A stretch of 64,000 nt of DNA from Cyanobacteria bacterium FACHB-DQ100 (lineage in GTDB: Bacteria > Cyanobacteriota > Cyanobacteriia > Leptolyngbyales > Leptolyngbyaceae). How positions within the stretch are numbered: the stretch's first letter is position 1; each line of letters starts with the position of its first letter. This document shows positions 27,243 through 36,301 of the stretch, piece by piece. The notes under the pieces were generated by a model. The model made no database searches. It saw nothing but the letters and a program-made list of their open reading frames with translations, and was not told the DNA's origin. Both the position numbers and the translations under genes were made by a program. The stretch covers positions 186,001 through 250,000 of the forward strand of contig JACJNW010000039.1 of the NCBI GenBank assembly GCA_014695195.1, read 5' to 3'.

Positions 27243-29648
27243 ATGCTACATCGTAAACTGATCCATCCGCCAAAGCACATTTATCCACATGATCCTTGGC
27301 GGTGGGTTGAAACTGAGTTCTACCCGCAACGCCTTGCCCAGATGGAAACTTTATTTTCTACTGCTAATGGCTATGTCGGAATGCGTGGGGGGTGTGAGGA
27401 AGGCAATCCGGTGGCGCAAAACGGGACATTCATTAATGGCTTCTATGAGTCGTATGAGATTGAGTATGCGGAAGCGGCATATGGCTATGCGAAAACCGGA
27501 CAGACGATCGTCAGCGTGACTGACAGTAAGCCGATTAAGCTTTATGTTGATGATGAACTATTTTATTTGCCGACTGCAACTTTGTTGCAGTTTGAACGCG
27601 CTCTGAATATGCAGACGGGGACGCTCGATCGAGAAATTCTCTGGGAAACGCCGTCGGGAAAGCAGGTTTTGATCCGATCGCAGCGATTGATATCGCTTGT
27701 GCAGCGTCATGTGGCGGCGATTTCCTATGAAGTCACTTTGCTCAATGCAGAAGCGCCGATCGTCATTTCTTCGGAAGTCCGCTACGAGCCAGAAGGCGGT
27801 AGCACCAGCAACGATCCAAGATTGGCGAAGAAGTTTAAAGAGCGGGTTCTCCTTCCGCAACAACAGTCCAAGCGCGATCGCCGATTGATTCTCAGTCACC
27901 AAACTCGAAATAGTCACATGACAGTTGCCTGTGGTGTCGATCATCAGTTTGAGACAGACTGTGCTTATGAGTACACCAGCGATTGTTCTGAAGATGATGG
28001 CAAAGTGGTCTTTAGCATTGATGGAAAGCCCAATGCAACGATTCGATTGATCAAGTTTATTACTTACCATCATTCGGGGCGCTGTTCGAGTCAGGAATTG
28101 CACGATCGCGCAGAACGGACGCTCGATCGAACGATGAAACAAGGCTTTAATGCACTCCTGAAAAGCCAATGTGACTATCTCGATGATTTTTGGTATCGCA
28201 GTGATATTGAGATTGATGGCGCACCCGATCACCCCGATGAAACACCAGAGCGGCTACAGCAAGTTCTGAGATTTAATCTGTTCCACATTTTGCAAGCTTC
28301 GGCGCGATCAGAGGGAGCGGGAATTCCATCAAAAGGATTGACCAGCCAAGCCTATGATGGACATTACTTCTGGGATGCAGAAATCTATGTGATGCCATTT
28401 CTAACTTATACGGCACCCTCGATCGCAAAGAATCTATTAATGTTCCGCTATCAAATGTTGGATCAAGCAAGACAGCGGGCAAAGGAAGTAAGTCAAGCAG
28501 GGGCATTGTTCCCCTGGAGAACCATCAACGGGGAAGAAGCTTCGGCTTATTATGCAGCAGGAACGGCTCAGTATCACATTGATGCTGACATTATGTATGC
28601 CCTAAAAAAGTATGTAAAAGTCACGCAGGACGATGAGTTTCTTTGTCAGGTTGGAGCAGAGATGCTCGTGGAAACAGCGCGAATGTGGTTTAGCTTAGGA
28701 TTTTTCTCACCGCGATCGAACAACCAATTCTGCATTCATGCAGTGACAGGGCCGGATGAATACAACACTGTGGTTGATAACAACACTTACACCAATTTGA
28801 TGGCAAGAGAGAACCTTTGGTATGCTGCCAAAGTGGTGCGACAACTGCACAATGAGTATCCCAATCGCTTTGCTGCGCTAGCTGCAAAAATTCAAGTTGA
28901 ACTTTCAGAAGCGGATGACTGGCAAAGAGCAGCCGACTCAATGTATCTCGCTTTTGACGAGAAGCTAGGCATTCACTTACAGCACGATGGATTTTTAGAA
29001 CAAGAAGTTTGGGACTTTGAGAACACACCTGCTGAGAAGTATCCTCTGCTGCTTCACTTCCATCCTTTGGTAATCTATCGACATCAAGTGATCAAGCAAG
29101 CTGACATTGTGTTAGCAATGTTTTTACTGGGGCATGAGTTTTCGCGAGAGCAAAAGCGCCAGAACTTTGAGTATTATGATCCGCTAACGACAGGTGATTC
29201 TTCGCTATCTGTGTGTATTCAAAGCATTGTTGCAGCAGAAATCGGCAAAATGGATCAAGCGATCGACTATGCCCGCTATGCCACCTTGATGGATTTAGGC
29301 GATGTGGCAGGCAATGTAGAAAATGGATGCCACATTGCCTCAATGGGCGGGACTTGGATGGTGTTAGTGTATGGATTTGCAGGCTTACGCGATTCTGATG
29401 GAGGATTTTCGTTCCATCCTCGGCTACCAAAGACCTTAAAGCGGATGAAGTTTGCGCTGATTCTACAAGGGCAGCGGTTAGAAGTTGAGATTACGCACGA
29501 CAAAGCAACTTACTTGCTGCGAGAAGGAACGAAATTAACGATCGAGCATCAGGGCGAAACCATTGTTCTGGGCGCGGAAGAACCTGTATTGATGGCAATT
29601 AAACCAATCGACAAGATAGAAACTTGCATTCAGGATCAGTCTAGGTAA
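27243..29648 (+). CDS. Glycoside hydrolase family 65 phosphorylase
   Basis: An 801-residue GH65 enzyme with the N-terminal beta-sandwich (about 10-290), the (alpha/alpha)6 barrel (about 330-710) and the small C-terminal beta domain. The catalytic acid is E506 in HAVTGPDEYNTVVDN; another signature is GLTSQAYDGHYFWDAE (365-380). GH65 enzymes phosphorolyse maltose, trehalose, kojibiose or related disaccharides to beta-glucose-1-phosphate. The specificity cannot be read here. No beta-phosphoglucomutase gene, the usual partner, is nearby. The last 8 bp overlap the convergent Uma2 remnant. Confidence 0.88.
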   Translation: MLHRKLIHPPKHIYPHDPWRWVETEFYPQRLAQMETLFSTANGYVGMRGGCEEGNPVAQNGTFINGFYESYEIEYAEAAYGYAKTGQTIVSVTDSKPIKLYVDDELFYLPTATLLQFERALNMQTGTLDREILWETPSGKQVLIRSQRLISLVQRHVAAISYEVTLLNAEAPIVISSEVRYEPEGGSTSNDPRLAKKFKERVLLPQQQSKRDRRLILSHQTRNSHMTVACGVDHQFETDCAYEYTSDCSEDDGKVVFSIDGKPNATIRLIKFITYHHSGRCSSQELHDRAERTLDRTMKQGFNALLKSQCDYLDDFWYRSDIEIDGAPDHPDETPERLQQVLRFNLFHILQASARSEGAGIPSKGLTSQAYDGHYFWDAEIYVMPFLTYTAPSIAKNLLMFRYQMLDQARQRAKEVSQAGALFPWRTINGEEASAYYAAGTAQYHIDADIMYALKKYVKVTQDDEFLCQVGAEMLVETARMWFSLGFFSPRSNNQFCIHAVTGPDEYNTVVDNNTYTNLMARENLWYAAKVVRQLHNEYPNRFAALAAKIQVELSEADDWQRAADSMYLAFDEKLGIHLQHDGFLEQEVWDFENTPAEKYPLLLHFHPLVIYRHQVIKQADIVLAMFLLGHEFSREQKRQNFEYYDPLTTGDSSLSVCIQSIVAAEIGKMDQAIDYARYATLMDLGDVAGNVENGCHIASMGGTWMVLVYGFAGLRDSDGGFSFHPRLPKTLKRMKFALILQGQRLEVEITHDKATYLLREGTKLTIEHQGETIVLGAEEPVLMAIKPIDKIETCIQDQSR

Positions 29649-29928
29649 ATAGAACTATGATCGGCATTCTAAACCCAGGCAACACGGCACTTGTGATCTC
29701 ATCACCCGGAAACAATGTTGCGACTAGCGCGAGGGTAGCGGATTCTCGGCGGTAAACCTCCATCTGTTGAGCTTGCCAATCAATGATCCAATACTCTCGC
29801 ACTCCTCGCGCTGAATAAAGGCGGAGTTTGAGTTCGCGATCAATAATTTCATATCGTCGGTCATCCTCCGGAGGTAGCTCTAGATCTGCGATCGTCCACC
29901 GCATCCGATCAGTAATGGGTTGATTCAT
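29641..29928 (-). pseudogene. Uma2-family nuclease gene with internal in-frame deletion
   Basis: The frame is open for 95 residues. Residues 1-27 match the start of Uma2 proteins (RMRWTIADLELPPEDDRRYEIIDRE) and residues 32-95 match their end (YSARGVREYWIIDWQAQQMEVYRRE...LLPGF-like PGFRMP). About 90 residues that normally lie between, including the catalytic PD-(D/E)XK acids, are missing. The junction falls between two regions of similar sequence (family DGEL and REAKLKLYS), as expected for deletion by short homology. It is almost certainly inactive. Its stop overlaps the end of the GH65 gene. Confidence 0.7.
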
Positions 29929-29970
29929 GCTCTACCTCACTGGTTGCAATATCTTGATCTTAACAATGAC

Positions 29971-31680
29971 TCAGAACAAAAAATAACGTTGCGCCATGGG
30001 TAAAACCGTTGCAGGTTCGCAAGTTAATAGTTCGCCATCTGCCCGAACTTGATACGTCTCTGCATCTACTTCCATGTGAGGGAGTGCATCATTCAGTTTC
30101 ATATCGCGTTTGGTCAGACTGCGAATTCCAGAAACGGGAACTAATCGACGTTTCAAATGCAGCGAATCTAAACTACCTTTCTTCAACGAAGCCTGAGAAA
30201 CAAACGTAAGGGAGATGGGCGCGATCGCTTGACCAAAACTGCCAAACATCGGACGCATATGTACAGGTTGCGGAGTCGGAATACTCGCATTTGCATCGCC
30301 CATCTGTGACCAAGCGATCATTCCTCCTTTGATTACCATTTCTGGCTTGACTCCAAACATTGCAGGTCGCCACAGACACAAATCGGCTAACTTACCAACT
30401 TCAACCGATCCAACGTGATCCGCAATGCCATGTGTGATTGCAGGATTGATCGTGTACTTGGCAACATAGCGTTTGGCTCGGAAATTATCATTCCGATCGC
30501 TATCCTCTGATAATGCTCCCCGTTGTACTTTCATCTTGTGTCCGGTTTGCCAAGTGCGAATGATCACTTCTCCGATGCGCCCCATTGCTTGCGAGTCAGA
30601 AGACAGCATACTAAACGCACCAATATCATGCAGAATGTCTTCGGCTGCGATCGTTTCTCGGCGAATCCGCGATTCTGCAAAGGCAACATCTTCAGGAATG
30701 CTCGGATCAAGATGGTGACAAACCATCAACATATCTAAGTGTTCATCTAGCGTGTTTTGTGTGTAAGGTCGAGTCGGATTGGTCGAGGAGGGCAATACAT
30801 TCGCCTCACCACAAACTTTAATGATGTCTGGAGCGTGTCCGCCGCCTGCACCTTCGGTGTGATAAGTGTGAATGACGCGATTTTTGAAGGCTGCGATCGT
30901 ATCTTCAACAAAGCCTGCTTCGTTTAGGGTATCGGTGTGAATGGCAACTTGCACATCATAGTCATCAGCCACGCTTAAACAGGTATCGATCGCCGCAGGT
31001 GTGGTTCCCCAGTCTTCGTGCAGCTTCAGTCCCATTGCGCCCGCTTTGATCTGTTCTTCGAGTGCATCCGGTTGGCTCGAATTTCCCTTGCCTAAGAATC
31101 CTAAGTTCATCGGGAAGGCTTCTGCCGCTTGCAGCATTCGATGAATGTACCAAGGTCCGGGAGTGCAAGTCGTGGCATTCGTTCCCGCAGCAGGTCCTGT
31201 TCCGCCACCAATCATCGTTGTAACACCCGATGCGATCGCAACTTCGATCTGTTGCGGACAGATAAAGTGAATGTGAGTATCAATTCCGCCTGCGGTGAGG
31301 ATCAGGCCTTCTCCGGCGATCGCTTCAGTGCCAGGGCCAATAATGATCGTGACATCGTCTTGAATATAGGGATTTCCAGCTTTACCGATCGCATGAATCT
31401 TCCCATCCTTAATTCCCACATCTGCTTTCACAATGCCCCACCAGTCAAGGATCAGCGCATTGGTAATCACTGCATCAACCGCACCCTCTTCATTGGTAAT
31501 CGGCGATTGTCCCATGCCATCGCGAATCACTTTCCCGCCGCCGAATTTCACTTCATCCCCGTAAGTGGTCAGGTCTTGTTCGACTTCGATGATCAGTTCA
31601 GTATCCGCAAGCCGGACGCGATCGCCGACAGTCGGGCCAAAAGTTTCGGCATAGGCGCGGCGATTCATGCGATAGCTCAT
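29971..31680 (-). CDS. ureC: Urease alpha subunit UreC
   Basis: A 569-residue catalytic subunit of urease, which hydrolyses urea to ammonia and carbamate. Nickel ligands H136 and H138 lie in [12 protein letters not shown], the carbamylated lysine is K219 in [12 protein letters not shown], and the active-site flap cysteine/histidines are in [13 protein letters not shown]. All are intact and the length is standard. The other urease genes (ureA, ureB, accessory genes) are not in the window, which fits the scattered urease genes of many cyanobacteria. No NtcA box was found upstream. Confidence 0.96.
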   Translation of the reverse strand: MSYRMNRRAYAETFGPTVGDRVRLADTELIIEVEQDLTTYGDEVKFGGGKVIRDGMGQSPITNEEGAVDAVITNALILDWWGIVKADVGIKDGKIHAIGKAGNPYIQDDVTIIIGPGTEAIAGEGLILTAGGIDTHIHFICPQQIEVAIASGVTTMIGGGTGPAAGTNATTCTPGPWYIHRMLQAAEAFPMNLGFLGKGNSSQPDALEEQIKAGAMGLKLHEDWGTTPAAIDTCLSVADDYDVQVAIHTDTLNEAGFVEDTIAAFKNRVIHTYHTEGAGGGHAPDIIKVCGEANVLPSSTNPTRPYTQNTLDEHLDMLMVCHHLDPSIPEDVAFAESRIRRETIAAEDILHDIGAFSMLSSDSQAMGRIGEVIIRTWQTGHKMKVQRGALSEDSDRNDNFRAKRYVAKYTINPAITHGIADHVGSVEVGKLADLCLWRPAMFGVKPEMVIKGGMIAWSQMGDANASIPTPQPVHMRPMFGSFGQAIAPISLTFVSQASLKKGSLDSLHLKRRLVPVSGIRSLTKRDMKLNDALPHMEVDAETYQVRADGELLTCEPATVLPMAQRYFLF

Positions 31681-31742
31681 AAGGCAACCCTCGGAAAATT
31701 CTCGGTTGTTTATTATCAGATGGATTTAGAGCAGATGCAGAA

Positions 31743-31758
31743 GGCTTTAGGATTTTGA
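31743..31758 (+). repeat. 16-bp direct repeat, left copy
   Basis: GGCTTTAGGATTTTGA occurs here and again at 32935-32950 in the same orientation, flanking the PD-(D/E)XK-like/PIN gene pair. Both copies lie outside genes. Confidence 0.75.
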
Positions 31759-31835
31759 CTGATTTTGACGGGCGATCGTGGGTGATTCAAGTTTTGCGAC
31801 AGAATGATAGAGTAAATCGTCTTTGAAGAGGGCGA

Positions 31836-32306
31836 ATGATGTCGATTTATCTAGGTTTTCAATGGGATATAGAAGTTAGAAATCGCTCTGGTCAACTTGT
31901 CGTAGCGGTTGAAGTGAAAACCAAACTGAATGCTGCACCAGATTGGGCTGCGAAATTTAGAAGTAATCTTCTCGCTCATGAAGAAGCTCCAAAGGCTCCA
32001 TATTTCCTGATGGCTTTTCCCGATCGTCTCTTCCTGTGGATTGAATCTGATGGTCAATTAGATCGAGAACCAGACTACATCATTGATGCTGTTCCAATTT
32101 TTCAACCTTATTTTGAACGAACAGGAATCCAGCCTGAGCAAATCTATGGCGACAGTTTTACGCTGATGGTTGGTGCGTGGTTAAGCGAACTGACGCTTTC
32201 AAAAAATCTTGCTGAAACATCCTATCAATCACAATCCTGGCTGATTGATTCTGGTCTCTATTCAGCCATCTCTGGAGGACAACTTCAGTATGAGGAATTG
32301 GCGTGA
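31836..32306 (+). CDS. PD-(D/E)XK nuclease-like protein paired with PIN protein
   Basis: A 156-residue protein. The N-terminal region has the spacing of a PD-(D/E)XK site, D11 in FQWDIEV then E26-V-K28 in VVAVEVKTK, followed by a helical region ending in LMVGAWLSEL. Similar proteins occur widely in cyanobacteria next to PIN-domain genes, without a known function. Two ATGs (31836, 31839) can start it, with GAGGGCGA just upstream. The stop overlaps the start of the PIN gene by 4 bp (GTGA), so the two are translated together. It may be the antitoxin of a toxin-antitoxin pair or a nuclease in its own right; neither is shown. Confidence 0.6.
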   Translation: MMSIYLGFQWDIEVRNRSGQLVVAVEVKTKLNAAPDWAAKFRSNLLAHEEAPKAPYFLMAFPDRLFLWIESDGQLDREPDYIIDAVPIFQPYFERTGIQPEQIYGDSFTLMVGAWLSELTLSKNLAETSYQSQSWLIDSGLYSAISGGQLQYEELA

Positions 32307-32914
32307 ATATTTACGTCGAAACGAACTTTATTCTGGAATTGGCTTTTGAGCAGGAACAGTGTACAAGTTGTGAATCAGTTTTAAGTCTGTGCCAAACTGG
32401 TCAGGCAGGGCTAATCATTCCGGCTTATAGTTTGGCTGAACCCCATGAAAAGTTGAGCCGTCAAGCCATTCGTCGCACGAATTTGCAGCAACAACTGAAT
32501 GCTGAATTAGCTCAACTTTCACGGACAGTCTCTTATGGCGATCGGATTAGGAATATTCAAGATGTCTCTGATCTCATTACTCTAAGCAATCAAGAAGAGC
32601 GACAACGATTCAATCAAATTCGATCGCGCTTAATCAGCCTTGCTGAAATTATTCCACTGACTTCCGACATCTTGCTTGAAGCCGCATCCTGTGAGCTAAC
32701 TTATCAGCTAAGACCTCAAGATGCGATCGTCTATGCTTCTGTGGTGGATCATTTGCAGCAGAATCAACCCCAGCGATCGTGCTTTCTCAATCGCAATGCA
32801 AGAGACTTTGATGATCCCAATATTATTGGTGAACTCAATCAATTGAATTGCCGAATGCTTTCCCGATTTGATCACGGATATCAGTTTATTCAGGCACAAC
32901 TGCGATCGTCATAA
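32303..32914 (+). CDS. PIN-domain protein (VapC-like ribonuclease)
   Basis: A 203-residue PIN-domain protein starting at GTG 32303. The acidic residues of the fold are E6 in YVETNFILELA, E46 in YSLAEPHEK, D140 in RPQDAIVYASV and D168/D170 in NARDFDDP. It is longer than classic VapC (about 130) owing to a charged helical insertion at about 55-115. PIN proteins cut RNA and are often toxins. It is coupled to the upstream PD-(D/E)XK-like gene by a 4-bp overlap; the usual VapB-type DNA-binding antitoxin is absent. The pair is flanked by 16-bp direct repeats. Confidence 0.75.
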   Translation: MNIYVETNFILELAFEQEQCTSCESVLSLCQTGQAGLIIPAYSLAEPHEKLSRQAIRRTNLQQQLNAELAQLSRTVSYGDRIRNIQDVSDLITLSNQEERQRFNQIRSRLISLAEIIPLTSDILLEAASCELTYQLRPQDAIVYASVVDHLQQNQPQRSCFLNRNARDFDDPNIIGELNQLNCRMLSRFDHGYQFIQAQLRSS

Positions 32915-32934
32915 AGTTTGCAGAATTTACCGAT

Positions 32935-32950
32935 GGCTTTAGGATTTTGA
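32935..32950 (+). repeat. 16-bp direct repeat, right copy
   Basis: Second copy of GGCTTTAGGATTTTGA, 1192 bp from the first and 21 bp after the PIN stop codon. Confidence 0.75.
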
Positions 32951-33009
32951 AAGGAAGATCTTAAACTAGAAGTAACTATCTGAAAATCTTGATTGCTGAA
33001 GTATAAACA

Positions 33010-33315
33010 ATGCAAACGGGATTAGGAATTGCGGAGCTTTTATCGGAGAAACGATCGCAGATCCTAGAAGTCGCGGCACGGCATGGAGCATTCGACATCC
33101 GAGTATTTGGTTCAGTTGCGCGGGGAGAAGCGACAGCAACCAGCGACATCGATTTTCTGGTTAACTACGATTTGGAAAGGATTTCGCCTTGGTTTCCTGG
33201 AGGGCTAAAGCTTGATTTAGAAAGGCTTTTGCAGCGCAAGGTTGATGTTGCAACGGTGGATATGTTGAAAGAACGGATTCGAGAGTCTGTTCTTTCAGAG
33301 GCAGTGCGGTTATGA
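33010..33315 (+). CDS. mntA: Minimal nucleotidyltransferase antitoxin MntA
   Basis: A 101-residue minimal nucleotidyltransferase. The catalytic signature is G34-S35 followed by D46 and D48 (VFGSVARGEATATSDIDF), with the third acid D79 in QRKVDVATVD. In MntA/HepT systems this enzyme AMPylates the HEPN toxin HepT and so silences it. The stop overlaps the start of the HepT gene by 4 bp (ATGA). MntA is intact here, while its toxin is frameshifted. Confidence 0.85.
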   Translation: MQTGLGIAELLSEKRSQILEVAARHGAFDIRVFGSVARGEATATSDIDFLVNYDLERISPWFPGGLKLDLERLLQRKVDVATVDMLKERIRESVLSEAVRL

Positions 33316-33652
33316 GGCGAGATGATGAACGGTTGCGGGATATTTTGGTGCGATCGCAGCGATTGAACGGTACGCGAATCAAGGAAAGCAGGCGTTTGAT
33401 GCACAAGAACTGATTCAAGTTTGGATTGTTCATCATCTTCAGGTTATTGGAGAGGCAACAAATTCATTATCAGTCGAATTGATGAATCAATACTCCGAAG
33501 TGCCGTGGGTGCAAATTATTGCGTTCAGGAACATTGTGGTGCATGAGTATTTCCGGGTGTCGCTGAACTTAGTTTGGGTGATCGTGCAGAACAACTTACC
33601 TAGTTTGAAGGATACGGTTGATAGAATGCTTGTGGAGATTGATGATCTCTAA
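33312..33652 (+). pseudogene. hepT: HEPN-domain toxin HepT, frameshifted
   Basis: Starting at ATG 33312 the frame reads MRRDDERLRDILV and then runs into a stop after about 34 codons. From 33350 the correct sequence continues in another frame (AIAAIERYANQGKQAFDAQ) without interruption to a stop at 33652, so one base is missing near 33347-33350, inside or next to a GCGATCGC site. Joined, the product would be about 113 residues, the normal HepT length, with the RNase motif R-x4-H-x-Y intact (RNIVVHEY, codons 33527-33550). The downstream frame still looks clean, so the loss is recent, or the frameshift is programmed or a sequencing error. Confidence 0.8.
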
Positions 33653-33735
33653 AAGGTTTCATCAGAGCAATGTGTAACTTGTAGAAGTTGGGTCTCCACG
33701 ACAGTCATAATTACTGGCTTGTTGAGCTTCTGGTG

Positions 33736-35127
33736 TTAACGACAGTGATCACAGTGACCACAAGCAAAGTTCTCAGCATCCTGCTCAAAGCCAAACGATC
33801 GCAACACAAACCTCCACCGACAGCCTTTAGTGCTGAGATAGTCTTTCATGGATTGGGTCGAATTGTGCGAAGTCTTCAATCGCTTTTGTTTAGACTGAAT
33901 TTCATAGTGAAAAGGATCAGTCCAAGTCAGTTGATTTGCATTGTGCAGAAGAGAAAGCGCGATCGCTGCTCCCTTAAACTCTCGCGCTACCACATCAATA
34001 TTGCCTTGCTGCGGTAGCTTCGGAATTAATTGCTGTGCTTTGATAGCTTGATTGCGTTCCTGAGTCTCAAAGAACTGCCAGCGCTGACGATCTTCTAAAT
34101 CAAGCCAACTGCTTTTGAGTAGAACCGCGATCGCAGCTTTTCCATCTCGTCCTGCTCGCCCAATTTCTTGGACATACTCACTCATCAGCAACGGAGCATG
34201 ATAATGTACAACCCATCGAGTTGCAGCTTTGTTAACTCCTAGACCAAAAGCGCAAGTTGCAACCACAAACCGTAACTGATCGTTCAGCCAAGCCTGTTCA
34301 ATCTGTCGTCGATCGGTTGATTTTAAGCCTGCATGATAAGCTGCAGTTCGATGTCCTTGTTGAGTTAACCATTCTACGAGTTCTTCAGCATCTCGACGCG
34401 ATCGTACATACACTAAGCCTGAGCCAGTTTGAGCGCGAATCACCTCTAATAACTTTTGTCTGCGCTGTCTCGGCGTTGAAACAGGTTGAACCTTCAAGGT
34501 TAGATTCGCTCGATACGGACTCACTCGAAAACATTGCGGTGCTTCAAGTTGTAAAAGGCGTTGGATGGTTGCTTGAGTTGCTGGGTTTGCAGTTGCCGTA
34601 AAAGCCGCGATCGTAATGCGGTTTCGATGGTTCGATAAGGTCGATCGAGCAGCCCCCAATCGATAGTAAACAGGTCGAAATGTCTCACCCCACTGAGCTA
34701 AACAATGCGCCTCATCAATGATTAGTGAATTAATCTTAAGTTCGGGATTGATCAAGCGCTGCCAAACGGGTGGACTTAGCAGTGTTTCGGGGGAAAGATA
34801 CAGTAAGCGATGAGTTGCAATAGCATTTAGAACTTGTTTGCGTTGCCAGCTTGAAAGTTCACTGTGGAGCAGTGCTGCTGGAATGCGTTTTTGCTGTAGC
34901 TCTTGGACTTGGTTTTCCATCAGTGCAACCAAGGGAGAAACAACGATCGTTAATCCTTGCTGCATAATGGCAGGAAGCTGAAAGCACAATGATTTACCGC
35001 CACCTGTGGGTAAAACAATCAACGCATCCTGCCGAGCTAAAATCGCTTGAACGATCTCAAATTGAGGAAACCGAAACTCTGAATAGCCCCAAATTTGCTT
35101 TAGGCGATCATGTAAGAGTGGCATCAT
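33736..35127 (-). CDS. RecQ-family ATP-dependent DNA helicase (short form)
   Basis: A 463-residue helicase with Walker A PTGGGKSLCFQ, IDEAHCLAQWG (DEAH box), TATANP and the C-terminal core motif QEIGRAGRDG, followed by a RecQ zinc-binding remnant whose cysteines include GCRWR and FACGHCDHC at the very end. It lacks the winged-helix and HRDC domains of full RecQ (about 600+ residues) and stops right after the zinc site. ATGs at 35127 and 35124 are possible starts; the frame continues to TTG 35142. Short RecQ proteins of this kind are common in cyanobacteria beside a full RecQ. Confidence 0.88.
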   Translation of the reverse strand: MMPLLHDRLKQIWGYSEFRFPQFEIVQAILARQDALIVLPTGGGKSLCFQLPAIMQQGLTIVVSPLVALMENQVQELQQKRIPAALLHSELSSWQRKQVLNAIATHRLLYLSPETLLSPPVWQRLINPELKINSLIIDEAHCLAQWGETFRPVYYRLGAARSTLSNHRNRITIAAFTATANPATQATIQRLLQLEAPQCFRVSPYRANLTLKVQPVSTPRQRRQKLLEVIRAQTGSGLVYVRSRRDAEELVEWLTQQGHRTAAYHAGLKSTDRRQIEQAWLNDQLRFVVATCAFGLGVNKAATRWVVHYHAPLLMSEYVQEIGRAGRDGKAAIAVLLKSSWLDLEDRQRWQFFETQERNQAIKAQQLIPKLPQQGNIDVVAREFKGAAIALSLLHNANQLTWTDPFHYEIQSKQKRLKTSHNSTQSMKDYLSTKGCRWRFVLRSFGFEQDAENFACGHCDHCR

Positions 35128-35148
35128 CCTACACACCGCCAAAAAACC

Positions 35149-35200
35149 AATGATCCACGAAGCTCAGACCAAAATACAACCCCTGCACCCGTGGATCATT
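35149..35200. repeat. 11-bp inverted repeat upstream of recQ
   Basis: AATGATCCACG (35149-35159) is perfectly inverted at 35190-35200 with a 30-base spacer. It lies between the recQ start and the stop of the next minus-strand gene, so it could be a terminator-like hairpin for that gene or an operator for recQ. There is no T-run. Confidence 0.45.
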
Positions 35201-35279
35201 CAATTTCTTCATTTGGTAAATTCTCGCGATCGTACCCACTTAACGTAGACAGACCCACGCAAGAAATCGCACCGTCGAA

Positions 35280-35684
35280 CTATTTCACCGTCAACATATT
35301 CGCTAACTCTGCATGAATAAACGCAATATCTGGATCGCGCTGAATTGCGTGATAATAATTCTGCTCTAACGTCGATCCGGTTTGCGACGGTTGCATCAGT
35401 TGACGAGTTTGAACGAGTAGCTCATCCGCTTGAGCCAGTGTAATCGGCTCCTTCGCGCTCAAAGCTTCATCAATCTGCACAATAAACTGCGAAATTGGTC
35501 GCAACCAGGCAAACCATTCACTTTCCAGCACCAACTGAAAAAACTCCGTATTCGATCGAATCCGTCCATACTCCTGCTCATACCTTACCCGCTCTCCATC
35601 GAGCAGCGCTTTATGCAGACGCAACAGGGCAAACCGCACCTGTCCCAATCGTTGCAGCGTTGAATCAAACTCAGTCAAAGACAT
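35280..35684 (-). CDS. Conserved hypothetical helical protein
   Basis: From the ATG at 35684 a 134-residue protein (MSLTEFDSTLQRLGQVRFAL...). It is predicted to be nearly all alpha-helical, acidic and soluble, without cysteines or membrane segments. I do not recognise a characterised family. An upstream frame adds ten residues (to 35714) that contain two cysteines and look non-coding. It stands between recQ and an oppositely transcribed secreted protein. Confidence 0.5.
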   Translation of the reverse strand: MSLTEFDSTLQRLGQVRFALLRLHKALLDGERVRYEQEYGRIRSNTEFFQLVLESEWFAWLRPISQFIVQIDEALSAKEPITLAQADELLVQTRQLMQPSQTGSTLEQNYYHAIQRDPDIAFIHAELANMLTVK

Positions 35685-35884
35685 CCGGCAACATCTGGTA
35701 AACACCATCCCCATCTTGTCACATCCGAAGCGAGCAGACTGTCCAGTGCCCGATTGATTTCAATAGAGATTCTTCTACCCCAACGATTAATCTTAAAGTT
35801 TATTGAAAGTTTTGTCCGAGCAGATAGATCCTCAACGGAGCAAAACCATAATATCGATCAGCCATTCATTGAGATTCAGTATTT

Positions 35885-36223
35885 ATGAACCTTTCATCCA
35901 ACCTGCTCTCGACTTTGCTGGGTTTGGTTGCGGCCAGCAGTCTAACCGTGCTGCCCCAAAAGGCGATCGCCCAAAACACGACACCCTATCCAGCAGAAGC
36001 AGTTGAAGTGTTTACGAAAACTTGCGTTGAGCAAGGGGACAGCAAAACCATTTCTTCCGAGGCGATGCGTCAGATTTGTACCTGTAGCATCGAAGAACTT
36101 CAGAAAACCTATTCGTTTGAGCAATTCACCCAAATCGGCAACAGCATTGGACAAGGCAAGGCTGCACCAGAAGAATTAAACTCGATCGTTCAAGCCTGCG
36201 TCGCTGAGGTAATGAAAAAGTAA
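35885..36223 (+). CDS. Small secreted protein with three cysteines
   Basis: A 112-residue protein with a signal peptide (hydrophobic 8-22, cleavage site AIA-Q at about 29) and a mature part of about 83 residues with cysteines in FTKTCVEQG, QICTCSIEE and VQACVAEV. Four cysteines would allow two disulfides in an oxidising compartment. I know of no named family. It is monocistronic. Confidence 0.55.
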   Translation: MNLSSNLLSTLLGLVAASSLTVLPQKAIAQNTTPYPAEAVEVFTKTCVEQGDSKTISSEAMRQICTCSIEELQKTYSFEQFTQIGNSIGQGKAAPEELNSIVQACVAEVMKK

Positions 36224-36301
36224 AAACGAGATTCAGCACGATATTTAATTTGTGAAGCGGGGCGGGAAAACTAAAAGCGTTAATTAGCCATACCGCCCCA
36301 A

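Noticed and set aside
29971-31680. ureC as a truncated or misplaced urease operon
   Set aside because: The protein is complete with all nickel ligands, and dispersed urease genes are known in cyanobacteria.
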